This document shows, piece by piece, positions 43,102 through 52,695 of a stretch of DNA of 64,000 nucleotides. This stretch comes from Clostridium sp. (GTDB lineage: Bacteria > Bacillota > Clostridia > Clostridiales > Clostridiaceae): NCBI RefSeq assembly GCF_022482905.1, contig NZ_JAKVOI010000001.1, positions 3,411,958 to 3,475,957 of the forward strand. Direction: 5' to 3'. Both the position numbers and the translations under genes were made by a program. Under the pieces are notes generated by a model that made no database searches, was not told the origin of the DNA, and saw only the letters and a list, made by a program, of their open reading frames with translations. The stretch's first letter is position 1, and the number at the start of each line of letters is the position of its first letter.

Positions 43102-43587
43102 ATGAACAAGGTTAAATTTTTCTATGATGTTATAAGTGCAGCCAGGGATAAAAAGAAGATCAGGGGCATGGTTAGCATGAAGGGAATAAAAAATAATCTT
43201 GAAGTATTTAACAATATGAATGTTATGTATAACGGATTTCATATTAGTGAGTATCCTGATATTAAATTGGGTAAAATGTCAACTGTTTTCAAGGTGTTGA
43301 AGAACATGGAAATTGAGCAAAGGCAGGATAAAAGTTATATGGTTTCCATGGATTTACACAGAATTTCCAGGGACATAAGAAAATTGATATTCAAAGTGAT
43401 CGATGATAATTGCAGATATGGAAAAAACGGTGAAAGTGAATTCTTGAAAAAATTTCAGGAGAACGAAAATCTTCGGTTTGATGTAAAAATGGTTGTCAGC
43501 AGCAAGTATGAAGTTGAAAGTATTGTAAACAAAATACTTGATGTATCTTCCAATGAAGAAATTGATGTAAATTTCAAAATTGAATAG
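43102..43587 (+). CDS. Hypothetical 161-residue protein
   Basis: Not recognised. Soluble, basic N-terminus (FYDVISAARDKKKIRGMVSM), acidic C-terminus, no cysteine pair, no membrane segment. RBS AGGGGG and a normal ATG make it a real gene. It follows the carbonic-anhydrase gene by 48 bases and precedes the endopeptidase by 70 bases, so it may belong to either unit. Confidence 0.65.
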   Translation: MNKVKFFYDVISAARDKKKIRGMVSMKGIKNNLEVFNNMNVMYNGFHISEYPDIKLGKMSTVFKVLKNMEIEQRQDKSYMVSMDLHRISRDIRKLIFKVIDDNCRYGKNGESEFLKKFQENENLRFDVKMVVSSKYEVESIVNKILDVSSNEEIDVNFKIE

Positions 43588-43657
43588 AGTGATTTTTATC
43601 ACATAAGTGGTGAATTGTGCATAAATATAGTATAGCACTAATATTGGGAGATACAAT

Positions 43658-44929
43658 ATGCCGGTTTTAAGGATAGGTGATTCGGGAAATCAGGTAATGA
43701 GAATACAGTCGGTTTTAAAAAAACTGGGATATTATGAAGGAAATGTGGACGGAATATTTGGTGCACAGACGGAAAATGCCGTGAGAAAGTTTCAGATAAA
43801 AAATGGTCTTGTTCCTGATGGAATAGTAGGTGAAAATACCCGTAGGGTCATGGAAAGATTTATAGAGGGATTTGATAATTATACAATAAGACAAGGAGAT
43901 ACTCTCTATAATATAGCCAGGATGTATGGTACCCAGATAAATAGAATAATAATAGCCAATCCCCAGATACAGCCATTTGGAGTGATACCTGGAACTACAA
44001 TAAAAGTTCCGTACAATATCGACATAGTAGATACAGATATAAATTATACCTATGATATAATGGAGAGCGATATCTTTGCATTAAAGGCACGATATCCATT
44101 TTTGAATATTGGTACTGCGGGAAAAAGTGTACTTGGAAGGGAACTTTACTATATAAGACTTGGAACAGGGTCCAATGAGGTTTTTTATAATGCATCCCAT
44201 CATTCCTTGGAGTGGATAACAACGCTGCTCCTCATGAAATTTGCAGAGAATTTCCTGAAGGCATATACGGAAGAAAGTAATATAAGAGGATATGATATAG
44301 AAGATATATGGGAAAGGAGCAGTATATATATTGTTCCCATGGTAAATCCGGATGGAGTTGAACTGGTTCTGGGTGGGCTCACCAGAGAAAATCCATATTA
44401 TGAAGACCTCATAAGATGGAACAATGGGAGTGAGAATTTTTCAAGAGACTGGCAGGCAAATAATAGGGGCGTAGATATAAACCACAATTATAATGCAGGC
44501 TGGCAGATTTCAAAAGATCTGGAGGAGTCATATGGAGTTTATGGTCCAGGTCCAACCAGATATTCTGGGCCATATCCAGTTTCAGAGCCTGAGACACAAG
44601 CTGTGGTGAATTTTACTAAAAAACACAATTTCAGACTTGCTCTGGCATATCACAGCCAGGGAGAGATTATATACTGGCAATATGACAACCTTACGCCTTC
44701 AGAGTCGAGAGCCATAGTGGAACAATTTGCAGATGTAAGTGGCTACACTCCGCAGGAGGCTGCTGGAATAACTTCATATTCAGGATATAAGGACTGGTTT
44801 ATACAGGACTTTGGAAGACCAGGTTTTACCATTGAAGTCGGCAGGGGTGTAAATCCGCTTCCAATAAGCCAGTTCCCTGAAATATATGAAAATAATGAGG
44901 AACTTCTCGTTCTTGCGTCAATTGTATAA
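43658..44929 (+). CDS. M14 gamma-D-glutamyl-L-diamino acid endopeptidase with PG-binding and LysM domains
   Basis: 423-residue cell-wall enzyme. Peptidoglycan-binding domain (about 4-62, VMRIQSVLKKLGYYEGNVDG type), LysM (about 75-118, YTIRQGDTLYNIARMYGTQ), then M14 zinc carboxypeptidase domain: zinc ligands HxxE in SHHSLEW and His in ALAYHSQGE, catalytic Glu in FTIEVGRG. Same domain order as the sporulation endopeptidase ENP1 of Lysinibacillus sphaericus. No signal peptide, which fits a sporulation enzyme made inside the forespore or mother cell. RBS GGGAG. Confidence 0.92.
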   Translation: MPVLRIGDSGNQVMRIQSVLKKLGYYEGNVDGIFGAQTENAVRKFQIKNGLVPDGIVGENTRRVMERFIEGFDNYTIRQGDTLYNIARMYGTQINRIIIANPQIQPFGVIPGTTIKVPYNIDIVDTDINYTYDIMESDIFALKARYPFLNIGTAGKSVLGRELYYIRLGTGSNEVFYNASHHSLEWITTLLLMKFAENFLKAYTEESNIRGYDIEDIWERSSIYIVPMVNPDGVELVLGGLTRENPYYEDLIRWNNGSENFSRDWQANNRGVDINHNYNAGWQISKDLEESYGVYGPGPTRYSGPYPVSEPETQAVVNFTKKHNFRLALAYHSQGEIIYWQYDNLTPSESRAIVEQFADVSGYTPQEAAGITSYSGYKDWFIQDFGRPGFTIEVGRGVNPLPISQFPEIYENNEELLVLASIV

Positions 44930-44945
44930 TAAGTATGTATCCTAT

Positions 44946-44997
44946 GAAAAAACACTATTCCAATGTATAAATACAGCATTGTCAGTAGTGTTTTTTA
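44946..44997. terminator. Bidirectional terminator
   Basis: AAAAAACACTA and TAGTGTTTTTT flank an inner CAATG/CATTG stem; A-run on the left and T-run on the right serve both convergent genes. Confidence 0.85.
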
Positions 44998-45417
44998 TTT
45001 GTATATGTCAACTAGGAGACCACTTATATCATCTATGGTTGAGGCTATGTTCAAATTTTCTTTCTGTTCGTTCATTAGCATGCTTGTAAGTTCTTCAAGT
45101 TTATTGTCTATAGTTTCAACTGTAATAAAATATTGTGTCTGCCAGAAGCTTATATCCTTTTTTACACTGTACATATAATTCAATACGGATTTCAAATATT
45201 CCTTTATCATCTTTTTATAAACTCTGACATCCGAGTAACATTTGGTAATTGACAGCCTATTGCCTCTTTTTTTGATATCATCGAACATATTTTTCAACTG
45301 TTCTTCAGATTTCTTTTCCATCTGGGAATTGAAACTCTGTGAAAAATCTTTTTTTGTTTTTATATTTATATTTTTAGAGGAAGTAGTAGAAGATCTTCCT
45401 ATTCTAGAAATTTCCAT
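44995..45417 (-). CDS. YaaR family (DUF327) protein
   Basis: 140 residues, all helical after a disordered 30-residue start (MEISRIGRSSTTSSKNINI). The core (RLSITKCYSDVRVYKKMIKEYL, shortened: L..T..Y.D.R.YK..IKEYL) and QTQYFITVETIDNKLEEL are typical of the DUF327/YaaR family, whose function is unknown. AGGGAGGTG is the ribosome-binding site. Confidence 0.85.
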   Translation of the reverse strand: MEISRIGRSSTTSSKNINIKTKKDFSQSFNSQMEKKSEEQLKNMFDDIKKRGNRLSITKCYSDVRVYKKMIKEYLKSVLNYMYSVKKDISFWQTQYFITVETIDNKLEELTSMLMNEQKENLNIASTIDDISGLLVDIYK

Positions 45418-45644
45418 AAGACACCTCCCTTAGCCTGTTACATATATTATATAGGATATCAATATAAAAATATAGGTATTTTATATTAAAAAATATAATA
45501 ATTATGAATAAGCTTTTATATACTATATATTGAGTTTTATTATTCCATATAGTATAATTTTATACAAATATACAGTAATTGAGATGTATAAGAATAGATT
45601 ATATTCAAAAAATAACTCTAATAGAAAGAAAGCAGGGTGGTATT

Positions 45645-48257
45645 ATGTGGCTTGATAAAAGCAGTCAAGAAGTAATAAATGAAGTGGGTTCGAATCTGCA
45701 GAACGGGTTGACTGGCCATGAGGCAGCTGAAAGGCTCGAAAAATTTGGACAGAACAGACTCAAGGACACGAAAAAAAAATCGACTTTTGGACTATTTTTT
45801 GAACAGGTAAATGATCCCCTTATATATGTATTGCTGGCAGCTGCACTTGTTTCGGCCTTTCTCAAGGAAATAAGCGATGCTGTAATCATAGGAATTATTA
45901 TAGTACTCAATGCTGTCATAGGAATGCTTCAGGAGTCAAAAGCGGAAAAGGCACTTGAATCACTGAAAAAGCTCACAACACCAAAGGCTGTTGTGAAAAG
46001 GGATGGACAGCTTTTTGAGATTCCTTCCGAAAATATTGTAGTAGGTGATATAGTAATACTGGATGCAGGAAGATATGTACCATGTGATATCAGATTGTTA
46101 GAAACTGCAAGTCTGAAGATAGACGAATCTGCACTTACAGGAGAATCGGTACCATCTGAAAAATCGCCGGAAGCCATTTCAAATAGTGGGAATGTGGCAC
46201 TTGGAGATCAGAAGAATATGGCATTTATGTCCACACTTGTAACTTACGGGAGAGGAACGGGTGTTGCTGTAGCTTCAGGTATGAATACCGAGATAGGAAG
46301 AATAGCAGGTATGCTTGAGAGTGATGAAAAAAATCTTACCCCTCTCCAGAAAAAACTTGCCAGGCTTGGGGTTGTGCTTGGTATAGCAGCTGTAGGAATA
46401 TGTTTGCTTATATTTATAATAGGCATGATACAGGGAAGAGATCTATTCGAAATGCTTCTGACGGCTATAAGCCTGGCTGTTGCCGCCATACCTGAAGGCC
46501 TTCCTGCAATAGTCACCATAGTTCTCGCCATGGGTGTGCAGAGAATGATAAAGGAAAATGCCATTATAAGAAAGCTGCCTGCAGTTGAAACCCTGGGGGC
46601 TGTAAATATTATATGTTCCGACAAGACTGGTACTCTTACACAGAACAAAATGACGGTGACGAAATTTTATACAGACAATAAAACTCAAGATATATCCAGC
46701 CTGGATATAAACAATGTGTCCGAGAAAATACTTCTTGAAAATATGATGCTGTGCAATGATGCCACCTATACCGAGGATTCCAAAACAGGTGATCCAACTG
46801 AAATAGCCCTTCTGGAAGTAGGAGGCAGATTCAATATGTTCAAGGATGCTGAAGATAATCTGCATAAAAGGACACATGAAATACCTTTCGACTCTGAAAG
46901 AAAGTTGATGACTACTGTAAACAAATATGGAGATATAAAAAGAGTGATTACCAAAGGAGCGGTAGACAATCTTGTCAATATATGCAGTAGTGTTGTTTTA
47001 GAGGGAAAGATTGTTCCAATTACTGATGAAATAAAATCAAATATACTGTCTGCTTCAAATGACATGTCGGATGAGGCATTAAGAGTTCTTGCAACAGCTT
47101 TTAAAGACATTCAATCCCGGGAACATGCGGACATGGATTCCCTGGAAAATGATTTGACCTTTGTAGGACTTTATGGAATGATAGATCCTCCAAGGGAAAA
47201 TGTAAAGAAGTCAATAGAAGAATGCAAATCTTCTGGTATAAGGACTGTAATGATAACAGGCGATCACAAGAATACGGCTTTTGCCATAGCTAAAGATCTC
47301 GGAATAGCAGAGGATGAATCACAGGCCATATTGGGAGCTGAATTTGACAGAATGAGCGAAGAGGACATATCCGGGAGTATAGATAATTTGCGGGTTTTTG
47401 CAAGGGTGTCTCCCGAGCACAAAGTAAAAATAGTAAAATCACTTCAGAAAAAGGGAAACATAGTTTCAATGACAGGCGATGGAGTAAATGATGCACCTTC
47501 ACTGAAGGCTGCAGATATAGGAGTTGCAATGGGGATAACTGGAACAGATGTTGCAAAGGGCGCTTCGGATATGATACTTACAGACGATAATTTTTCTACT
47601 ATTGTGTCTGCGGTAAAAGAAGGAAGGAACATATACAACAATATAAAAAAATCAATAAGTTTTCTACTTTCCTGTAATATAGGCGAAATAGTAGCACTTT
47701 TTATCGGCATAATTATTGGATGGCCTGCAATCTTAAGACCCATACATCTTCTGTGGATCAATCTTATAACAGACAGTCTTCCAGCTTTATCACTGGGAGT
47801 TGATTCTGGAGATCCCGATATAATGAAAGAAAAACCGAGGGATTCAGGAAAAGGACTTTTTTCAGGAAAGAATGGAATGATTCTTGTGCTGGATGGGTTT
47901 ATAATCGGAATTACGACTCTTGTTGCTTTTCACGTAGGAACTGTGAGATATCCTGATTCTCTAATGCATGCACAGACCATGGCATTTGTAGTTCTGAGTG
48001 TATCCCAGTTGTTTTATACTCTGAGTATGAGACATCACAGCAAGTCAATATTTGAAGTCGGAATTTTTACAAACAAGTATTTGATAGGATCAATATTGAT
48101 TGGAATACTTCTTCAGAATATAGTAATTTCCGTACCGGTTCTGTCATCCCTGTTCAAGGTATACAGACTTACCGTGAATGACTGGATTTTTGTAATTCTC
48201 CTTTCACTCATACCATTGATTTTAAATGAAATTTTCAAGATATTTAGAAGAAAATAG
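45645..48257 (+). CDS. P-type (IIA, Ca2+-transporting) ATPase
   Basis: 870-residue cation pump. N-terminal cation-ATPase domain, ALTGESVP actuator motif (TGES), AIPEGLPAIVTIVLAMG in TM4 (PEGLP, type IIA), phosphorylation site CSDKTGTLTQNKM, hinge TGDGVNDAPSLKAADIG, and ten predicted helices. The TM6 segment NLITDSLPALSLG has the N..TD of Ca2+ pumps. An in-frame start at 45579 exists, but GGGTGG precedes the ATG at 45645 and gives the typical short N-terminus. Confidence 0.93.
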   Translation: MWLDKSSQEVINEVGSNLQNGLTGHEAAERLEKFGQNRLKDTKKKSTFGLFFEQVNDPLIYVLLAAALVSAFLKEISDAVIIGIIIVLNAVIGMLQESKAEKALESLKKLTTPKAVVKRDGQLFEIPSENIVVGDIVILDAGRYVPCDIRLLETASLKIDESALTGESVPSEKSPEAISNSGNVALGDQKNMAFMSTLVTYGRGTGVAVASGMNTEIGRIAGMLESDEKNLTPLQKKLARLGVVLGIAAVGICLLIFIIGMIQGRDLFEMLLTAISLAVAAIPEGLPAIVTIVLAMGVQRMIKENAIIRKLPAVETLGAVNIICSDKTGTLTQNKMTVTKFYTDNKTQDISSLDINNVSEKILLENMMLCNDATYTEDSKTGDPTEIALLEVGGRFNMFKDAEDNLHKRTHEIPFDSERKLMTTVNKYGDIKRVITKGAVDNLVNICSSVVLEGKIVPITDEIKSNILSASNDMSDEALRVLATAFKDIQSREHADMDSLENDLTFVGLYGMIDPPRENVKKSIEECKSSGIRTVMITGDHKNTAFAIAKDLGIAEDESQAILGAEFDRMSEEDISGSIDNLRVFARVSPEHKVKIVKSLQKKGNIVSMTGDGVNDAPSLKAADIGVAMGITGTDVAKGASDMILTDDNFSTIVSAVKEGRNIYNNIKKSISFLLSCNIGEIVALFIGIIIGWPAILRPIHLLWINLITDSLPALSLGVDSGDPDIMKEKPRDSGKGLFSGKNGMILVLDGFIIGITTLVAFHVGTVRYPDSLMHAQTMAFVVLSVSQLFYTLSMRHHSKSIFEVGIFTNKYLIGSILIGILLQNIVISVPVLSSLFKVYRLTVNDWIFVILLSLIPLILNEIFKIFRRK

Positions 48258-48260
48258 AGT

Positions 48261-49115
48261 TTACCTGAATTTGATCTTTATATTGCTTCTGTCACAGAAG
48301 ATACTTCTATTACGCACTATTACATCACCCTGGTGATCTGTTCTCAAAACTATTACATTGTTTTTCAGCAGCCTTTTTATAACGGATGCATTTGGAGTTC
48401 TTCCATTGCTCGTTATAACGGCTGCTTTTGGTTTTATCATGCCTAGAAGCGTGCTGTCCGTGCTTGTATTGATGCCATGGTGTGGAACTTTCAAAATATC
48501 ACATTCCTTTAATAAACCTGATTCAATCATGTCATTTTCTTCTCTCTTTTCACAGTCCCCTGCAAACAGATAGGATATACCGCCTATTTTGCCCTGAAGA
48601 ACTATTGAATTGTTATTTTCATCTGAATTGGAATTTGATGTTTTTTTGTTCTTGATTACGGGTGCGATGGCTTTGAGATGCAATTTTGGAGAGTTTATAC
48701 TCCAGCCCTTGTCTATATATTCCACAGGAATATTCAATTTTGAAAGTGATCTGGATAGAACATGTTTAATATCATTTTTATTGTTCGGAAGGTATATTCT
48801 GGATACTTCTACTGATTTGGCAATTTTAATCAGTCCACCATAATGATCATCATGGTAGTGAGTGATTATTATTCCATTTAATCTACCCACCTTGTTTAGA
48901 TTTAGATACCGCAATATCCTTTTGGTATAATAAGCCTGACCGGTATCTATCAGATAGTTTTTATTACCTGTCTTTACGAGTATGCAGTCACTTTGACCCG
49001 TGTACAGGAAATGTACCTCCGGACCTCCAAGATTTGCATATGTTATGTTCCAGTTAAACATACTAATACACATAATTAATATAAAAGTGAATATAAATAT
49101 TAGTCTGTTTTTCAT
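48261..49115 (-). CDS. Secreted MBL-fold hydrolase, ComEC/Rec2 C-terminal type
   Basis: 284 residues with a signal peptide or N-terminal anchor (1-26). The metallo-beta-lactamase motif THYHDDHYGG and FLYTGQSDCILVK, LIDTG are intact; later His in VPHHGI. Similar to the C-terminal domain of ComEC but free-standing and exported. It may act on extracellular nucleic acids or phosphodiesters; unproved. RBS GGAGG. Confidence 0.88.
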   Translation of the reverse strand: MKNRLIFIFTFILIMCISMFNWNITYANLGGPEVHFLYTGQSDCILVKTGNKNYLIDTGQAYYTKRILRYLNLNKVGRLNGIIITHYHDDHYGGLIKIAKSVEVSRIYLPNNKNDIKHVLSRSLSKLNIPVEYIDKGWSINSPKLHLKAIAPVIKNKKTSNSNSDENNNSIVLQGKIGGISYLFAGDCEKREENDMIESGLLKECDILKVPHHGINTSTDSTLLGMIKPKAAVITSNGRTPNASVIKRLLKNNVIVLRTDHQGDVIVRNRSIFCDRSNIKIKFR

Positions 49116-49148
49116 TTGAAATGCCTCCAGTAATAAAAACTACTATTT

Positions 49149-50000
49149 TTATTTTATTAGTTTTGTACCTGATTTATCCTGAACTATGAGCTTTCTCTTC
49201 ATGAGACCTCCGAGGGCATTTTTAAAATAATTTTTACTTTCATGAAATACTTCTTTTATTTCATCAGGTGAACTTTTGTCATTGTATTTCATAAATCCGC
49301 CGTTATCCTTCAAATATTTGAGTATAGTATCTTCAAGTGAAAGTCTTTCCCTTGAAGGTCTCTGTCTTGTAGAAAGCACAGGTTTCCCATCATCATAAAA
49401 CTTCTTGATTCTGAGATTTATTTTTTGTCCTGGAACTAGTTCCGTAAAATATTCATTTTTTAAAATGATTCCCCTGTATTTATTGTCTATTGCAATCATG
49501 GCATTTCCATTTTTCTGGAACCCATATATTATACCGGAGATTTCATCGCCAATTTTATAACCACTTTCTGCATCCATGTTGATCAGATATTTGTCAATAT
49601 TGGTTGTAGCTGCCAGTCTGCCAGTCTTGTCAACATATATATAGAAAAGATAATGAGCCTCAGGAATCAATTTGTATTTCTGTTCTGCCATAGGTACAAA
49701 TACATCTCTTTCAAGACCTATATCTATAAAACTTCCGAAACTGGCATTGGAAACTACTTTCAAATAGGCTATATCCTCTACTTTTGCAAGCGGAGTTTTC
49801 ATTGTAGCTATCAATCTGTCCTTTGAATCCCTGTATATAAATGAATGAATTTCATCTCCAATTTTAATTTCATCTTTTAATATACTTCCATTTGGAAGAA
49901 GTATATCATCGTCTGTATTTCCTGTATTGGCATCAAGGTAATAGCCAAAGGATGCTTTTCTGACTATCGTTAAATCGTTAAATTCTCCTAATCTTATCAA
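49149..50000 (-). CDS. cvfB: CvfB/YitL-type S1-domain RNA-binding protein
   Basis: 283 residues with tandem S1-like units (SFGYYLDANTG; NASFGSFIDIGLERDVFVP; GIIYGFQKNGNAMIAIDNKYRG, the last shortened in function) and a C-terminal winged helix (ILKYLKDNGGFMKYNDKSSP), the layout of staphylococcal CvfB. Binds RNA; affects virulence regulators in Staphylococcus. The start is TTG with AGGAG eight bases before it. Confidence 0.92.
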   Translation of the reverse strand: MIRLGEFNDLTIVRKASFGYYLDANTGNTDDDILLPNGSILKDEIKIGDEIHSFIYRDSKDRLIATMKTPLAKVEDIAYLKVVSNASFGSFIDIGLERDVFVPMAEQKYKLIPEAHYLFYIYVDKTGRLAATTNIDKYLINMDAESGYKIGDEISGIIYGFQKNGNAMIAIDNKYRGIILKNEYFTELVPGQKINLRIKKFYDDGKPVLSTRQRPSRERLSLEDTILKYLKDNGGFMKYNDKSSPDEIKEVFHESKNYFKNALGGLMKRKLIVQDKSGTKLIK

Positions 50001-50076
50001 TGTTATTTCTCCTTCAAATTGTATTTTATAATTGTTCTAAAACAATTATATAGCAATAATCAAGGGAATCATATAT

Positions 50077-51192
50077 TTATTTTTCAAAATTGGTCTTTCT
50101 AGAGGAACCTTCTATGCTTATATTGACTTCCACCTCGAGGGAACTTTGTTCGAGGGGATTCTGAATTTTGATTCTTGGATATTTTCTTTCAAAGCACTGT
50201 TGTATGTGGAATATATCCATTTTCTTCAGCTTGTATTTTTCAAATACATTGTGGCAGCTGTCTCTGATATTTTTTTCAGCTTCCTGCTTCAATTTTGTTA
50301 CAGTTGCGTCGTCCATGAGAAACTGGTTTTCAGCTTCTGCTACGGATGTTTTGATGTTTATTATCTTTTTTACCAATATGTTTTTATTATTATTGTAGTA
50401 AATCTTGGTATGAGTTTTGCTCCTTAGTATTTCAAGGGTTATATAATTGTCAGGTATAGTTGGATTGGTTACTTCCAATGACCCTCCATTTATATCGTCT
50501 ACAAGAAAATTGTATCCCAGACCATCCTGCTTTTTTAGAATATCTACAAGCTTGCAATCTTTTATTATTGCTCCTCCGTTAAGTGCCAATTTGGGTTCGG
50601 GCTGGTCTGATTTCAACTCTATCATGGTCAATACGGAAGTATGCTGTTGTGTGTATATACTGTTTAGAAAATCATTTAATGTAGCTGTTACAGACCTTGA
50701 AGATGCAGGTATATTTCTTATTACATCATTTATAAAGACACCTATGTATTCCTGTTCCTTCAACTTTGTATTTATGAATTTTTCGGGATCTCCTTTCAAA
50801 ATAGCTATATAACTTCTCAGTACAAATTCCTGATCCCTTGAAAATATATCTATAAAATCACACATGTTTTTTTGGGCGGCATTTTCAGTAAATATTATTG
50901 CCCTTGTCTGGGTATAGTTCAATTTATAGCTTGATGACAGATCTATATCCCTCAGGGTTTCAAATATTGTCTTTCTCGATCCCCTGAACAATATTCTCTG
51001 TCCGCCGCCCACAGTTCCTGAAGGCGTCTTTTCAGGTTTGAAACTTTCTACGTAGACCACTGGATTTCCACAATGGTCTGTGTCGATTACAACGGCAGTC
51101 GCAAATAATTGTTTGTCAAGATCATTATAGTTGAAGCATCCAACCAGGAATATATTGCAAACTATGAAAAATAAACAGAGCATTTTTTTCAT
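50077..51192 (-). CDS. Ger(x)C-family spore germination lipoprotein
   Basis: 371-residue C-subunit of a GerA-type nutrient receptor: lipobox FLVGC (Cys about 19) followed by NYNDLDKQLFATAVVID, family domains to the end. Anchored on the outside of the spore inner membrane. Its ATG overlaps the stop of the upstream A-subunit gene (ATGA), so the two are coupled. Confidence 0.93.
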   Translation of the reverse strand: MKKMLCLFFIVCNIFLVGCFNYNDLDKQLFATAVVIDTDHCGNPVVYVESFKPEKTPSGTVGGGQRILFRGSRKTIFETLRDIDLSSSYKLNYTQTRAIIFTENAAQKNMCDFIDIFSRDQEFVLRSYIAILKGDPEKFINTKLKEQEYIGVFINDVIRNIPASSRSVTATLNDFLNSIYTQQHTSVLTMIELKSDQPEPKLALNGGAIIKDCKLVDILKKQDGLGYNFLVDDINGGSLEVTNPTIPDNYITLEILRSKTHTKIYYNNNKNILVKKIINIKTSVAEAENQFLMDDATVTKLKQEAEKNIRDSCHNVFEKYKLKKMDIFHIQQCFERKYPRIKIQNPLEQSSLEVEVNISIEGSSRKTNFEK

Positions 51193-52589
51193 GTTTTATC
51201 ATCTCCGTTTAGGTTGTTGTTGGAAATAGTATTCAAATCGTTTCTGTATAAAATATCATTGTACTTTAGCTGCTTGCCTGTTCCAAGAGGAAGAAGGAAA
51301 GGATATCCGCAGCTGTCCAGAGAGGCCAGGTGGGATATCAGCATAAACAGACCCATAAAAAATCCCATTATTCCTATAAGTGAAGATGAAAATAGTATGA
51401 TTACACACCATACGAGCATTCCGCCATACAATTTGGGAACCAGGAATGAGCATATTGAAGCCAGGGCTATTATTATTACTGTAGACTGGGAGGTAAGGCC
51501 TGCACTTACAGCTGATTGGCCAAGTATCAATGCTCCGACTATGCTCATGGATTGACCTATTGGCTGAGGCAGACGTATTCCGGCTTCCCTTAGAAGTTGA
51601 AAGAAAAACAGCATTATGAATACTTCCAATATTGTGGGAAATGGTACATAAGCTCTGGAAACAGCAAGCCTGAATGTGAATTCTATTGGTATGAGTGAAA
51701 AATGATAAGTCGTGAGAGCAACATACAATCCCGGCAGAAGTATACTGATTCCAAAGGCAATAAACCGTATTATCCTTATTATATTGGCATATATTTTATT
51801 CAGATAATAGTCATCGGGAACTTGAAAGTTCTCTATGAAAAAATAGGGTGCGGTTATGCAGAAAGGAGTACCGTCTACAAGTATGGCTGCTCTTCCCTGA
51901 AGTATCTTTGATGATGTGACGTCGGCCTTTTCACTGTAGTCAACAGTATCAAAAGGTGTTTTTTTGCTTTTTAGTTGCTCTTCTATATAATTTGAATCAA
52001 GTACGAAGTTTACATCCATATTCTTAATCGTGGCCTCCAGTCTGGATATAAGACTTTCAGGGGCTTTGTTTTCCATGTATATGAGAGCTGTGATTGTGTT
52101 GCTGTCCTTTCCTATATTAAAGAATTTTACTTTGAGTTCCGGGTTCTTTATCCTTCGCCTTATAAGTGAAATATTGTCCATGATGGACTCGTTGAATCCT
52201 TCCTTTGGTCCTTTTAATACAGCTTCTGTTATAGGTATCTCTATACCTCGTTTTGAGAATCCCTTTGCTTCACAAAAGAGTGCATTTTCCATATTATCAA
52301 ATATTATTACCACATCTCCGGACAAAATATGTATGATGGCATCATCCTTTGATTTTACATCTCCTATTGAATTTCCGTATAGAACCTTTTCCTTTATTAT
52401 ATTTGAATTTATGGTTTTTTTATCCATCCTCATAAGGGGAGCAATCAAGTATTCACTTATGAATTTGGAATTGCATAAATTGTCTATGAACAGCAGATAT
52501 ATATTCCCGCATATGGAATTTATGGTACGTTTCTTGAAATCTGAGCTGTTTTTTAATTTGTCGCAGATATAGTTTAAATAATCATTCAT
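51189..52589 (-). CDS. GerAA-family spore germination protein
   Basis: 466-residue A-subunit: soluble N-terminal domain (about 1-240, with NPELKVKFF-like R-R-I-K-N-P motif) and five or so C-terminal membrane helices (FPTILEVFIMLFFFQLLREAG; IRLPQPIGQSMSIVGALILG, abbreviated signature). RBS GGGTGA. Divergent from the B-subunit gene, with about 105 bases between the two starts. Confidence 0.93.
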   Translation of the reverse strand: MNDYLNYICDKLKNSSDFKKRTINSICGNIYLLFIDNLCNSKFISEYLIAPLMRMDKKTINSNIIKEKVLYGNSIGDVKSKDDAIIHILSGDVVIIFDNMENALFCEAKGFSKRGIEIPITEAVLKGPKEGFNESIMDNISLIRRRIKNPELKVKFFNIGKDSNTITALIYMENKAPESLISRLEATIKNMDVNFVLDSNYIEEQLKSKKTPFDTVDYSEKADVTSSKILQGRAAILVDGTPFCITAPYFFIENFQVPDDYYLNKIYANIIRIIRFIAFGISILLPGLYVALTTYHFSLIPIEFTFRLAVSRAYVPFPTILEVFIMLFFFQLLREAGIRLPQPIGQSMSIVGALILGQSAVSAGLTSQSTVIIIALASICSFLVPKLYGGMLVWCVIILFSSSLIGIMGFFMGLFMLISHLASLDSCGYPFLLPLGTGKQLKYNDILYRNDLNTISNNNLNGDDKT

Positions 52590-52695
52590 AAATAATCACC
52601 CATAGTTAGTGTTTCTATTTAATTTGGATAACATTCATCTTTTGGTCAATAATATTATTGTAAACATTAGATATGATTTGGAATGGAGAAATTTT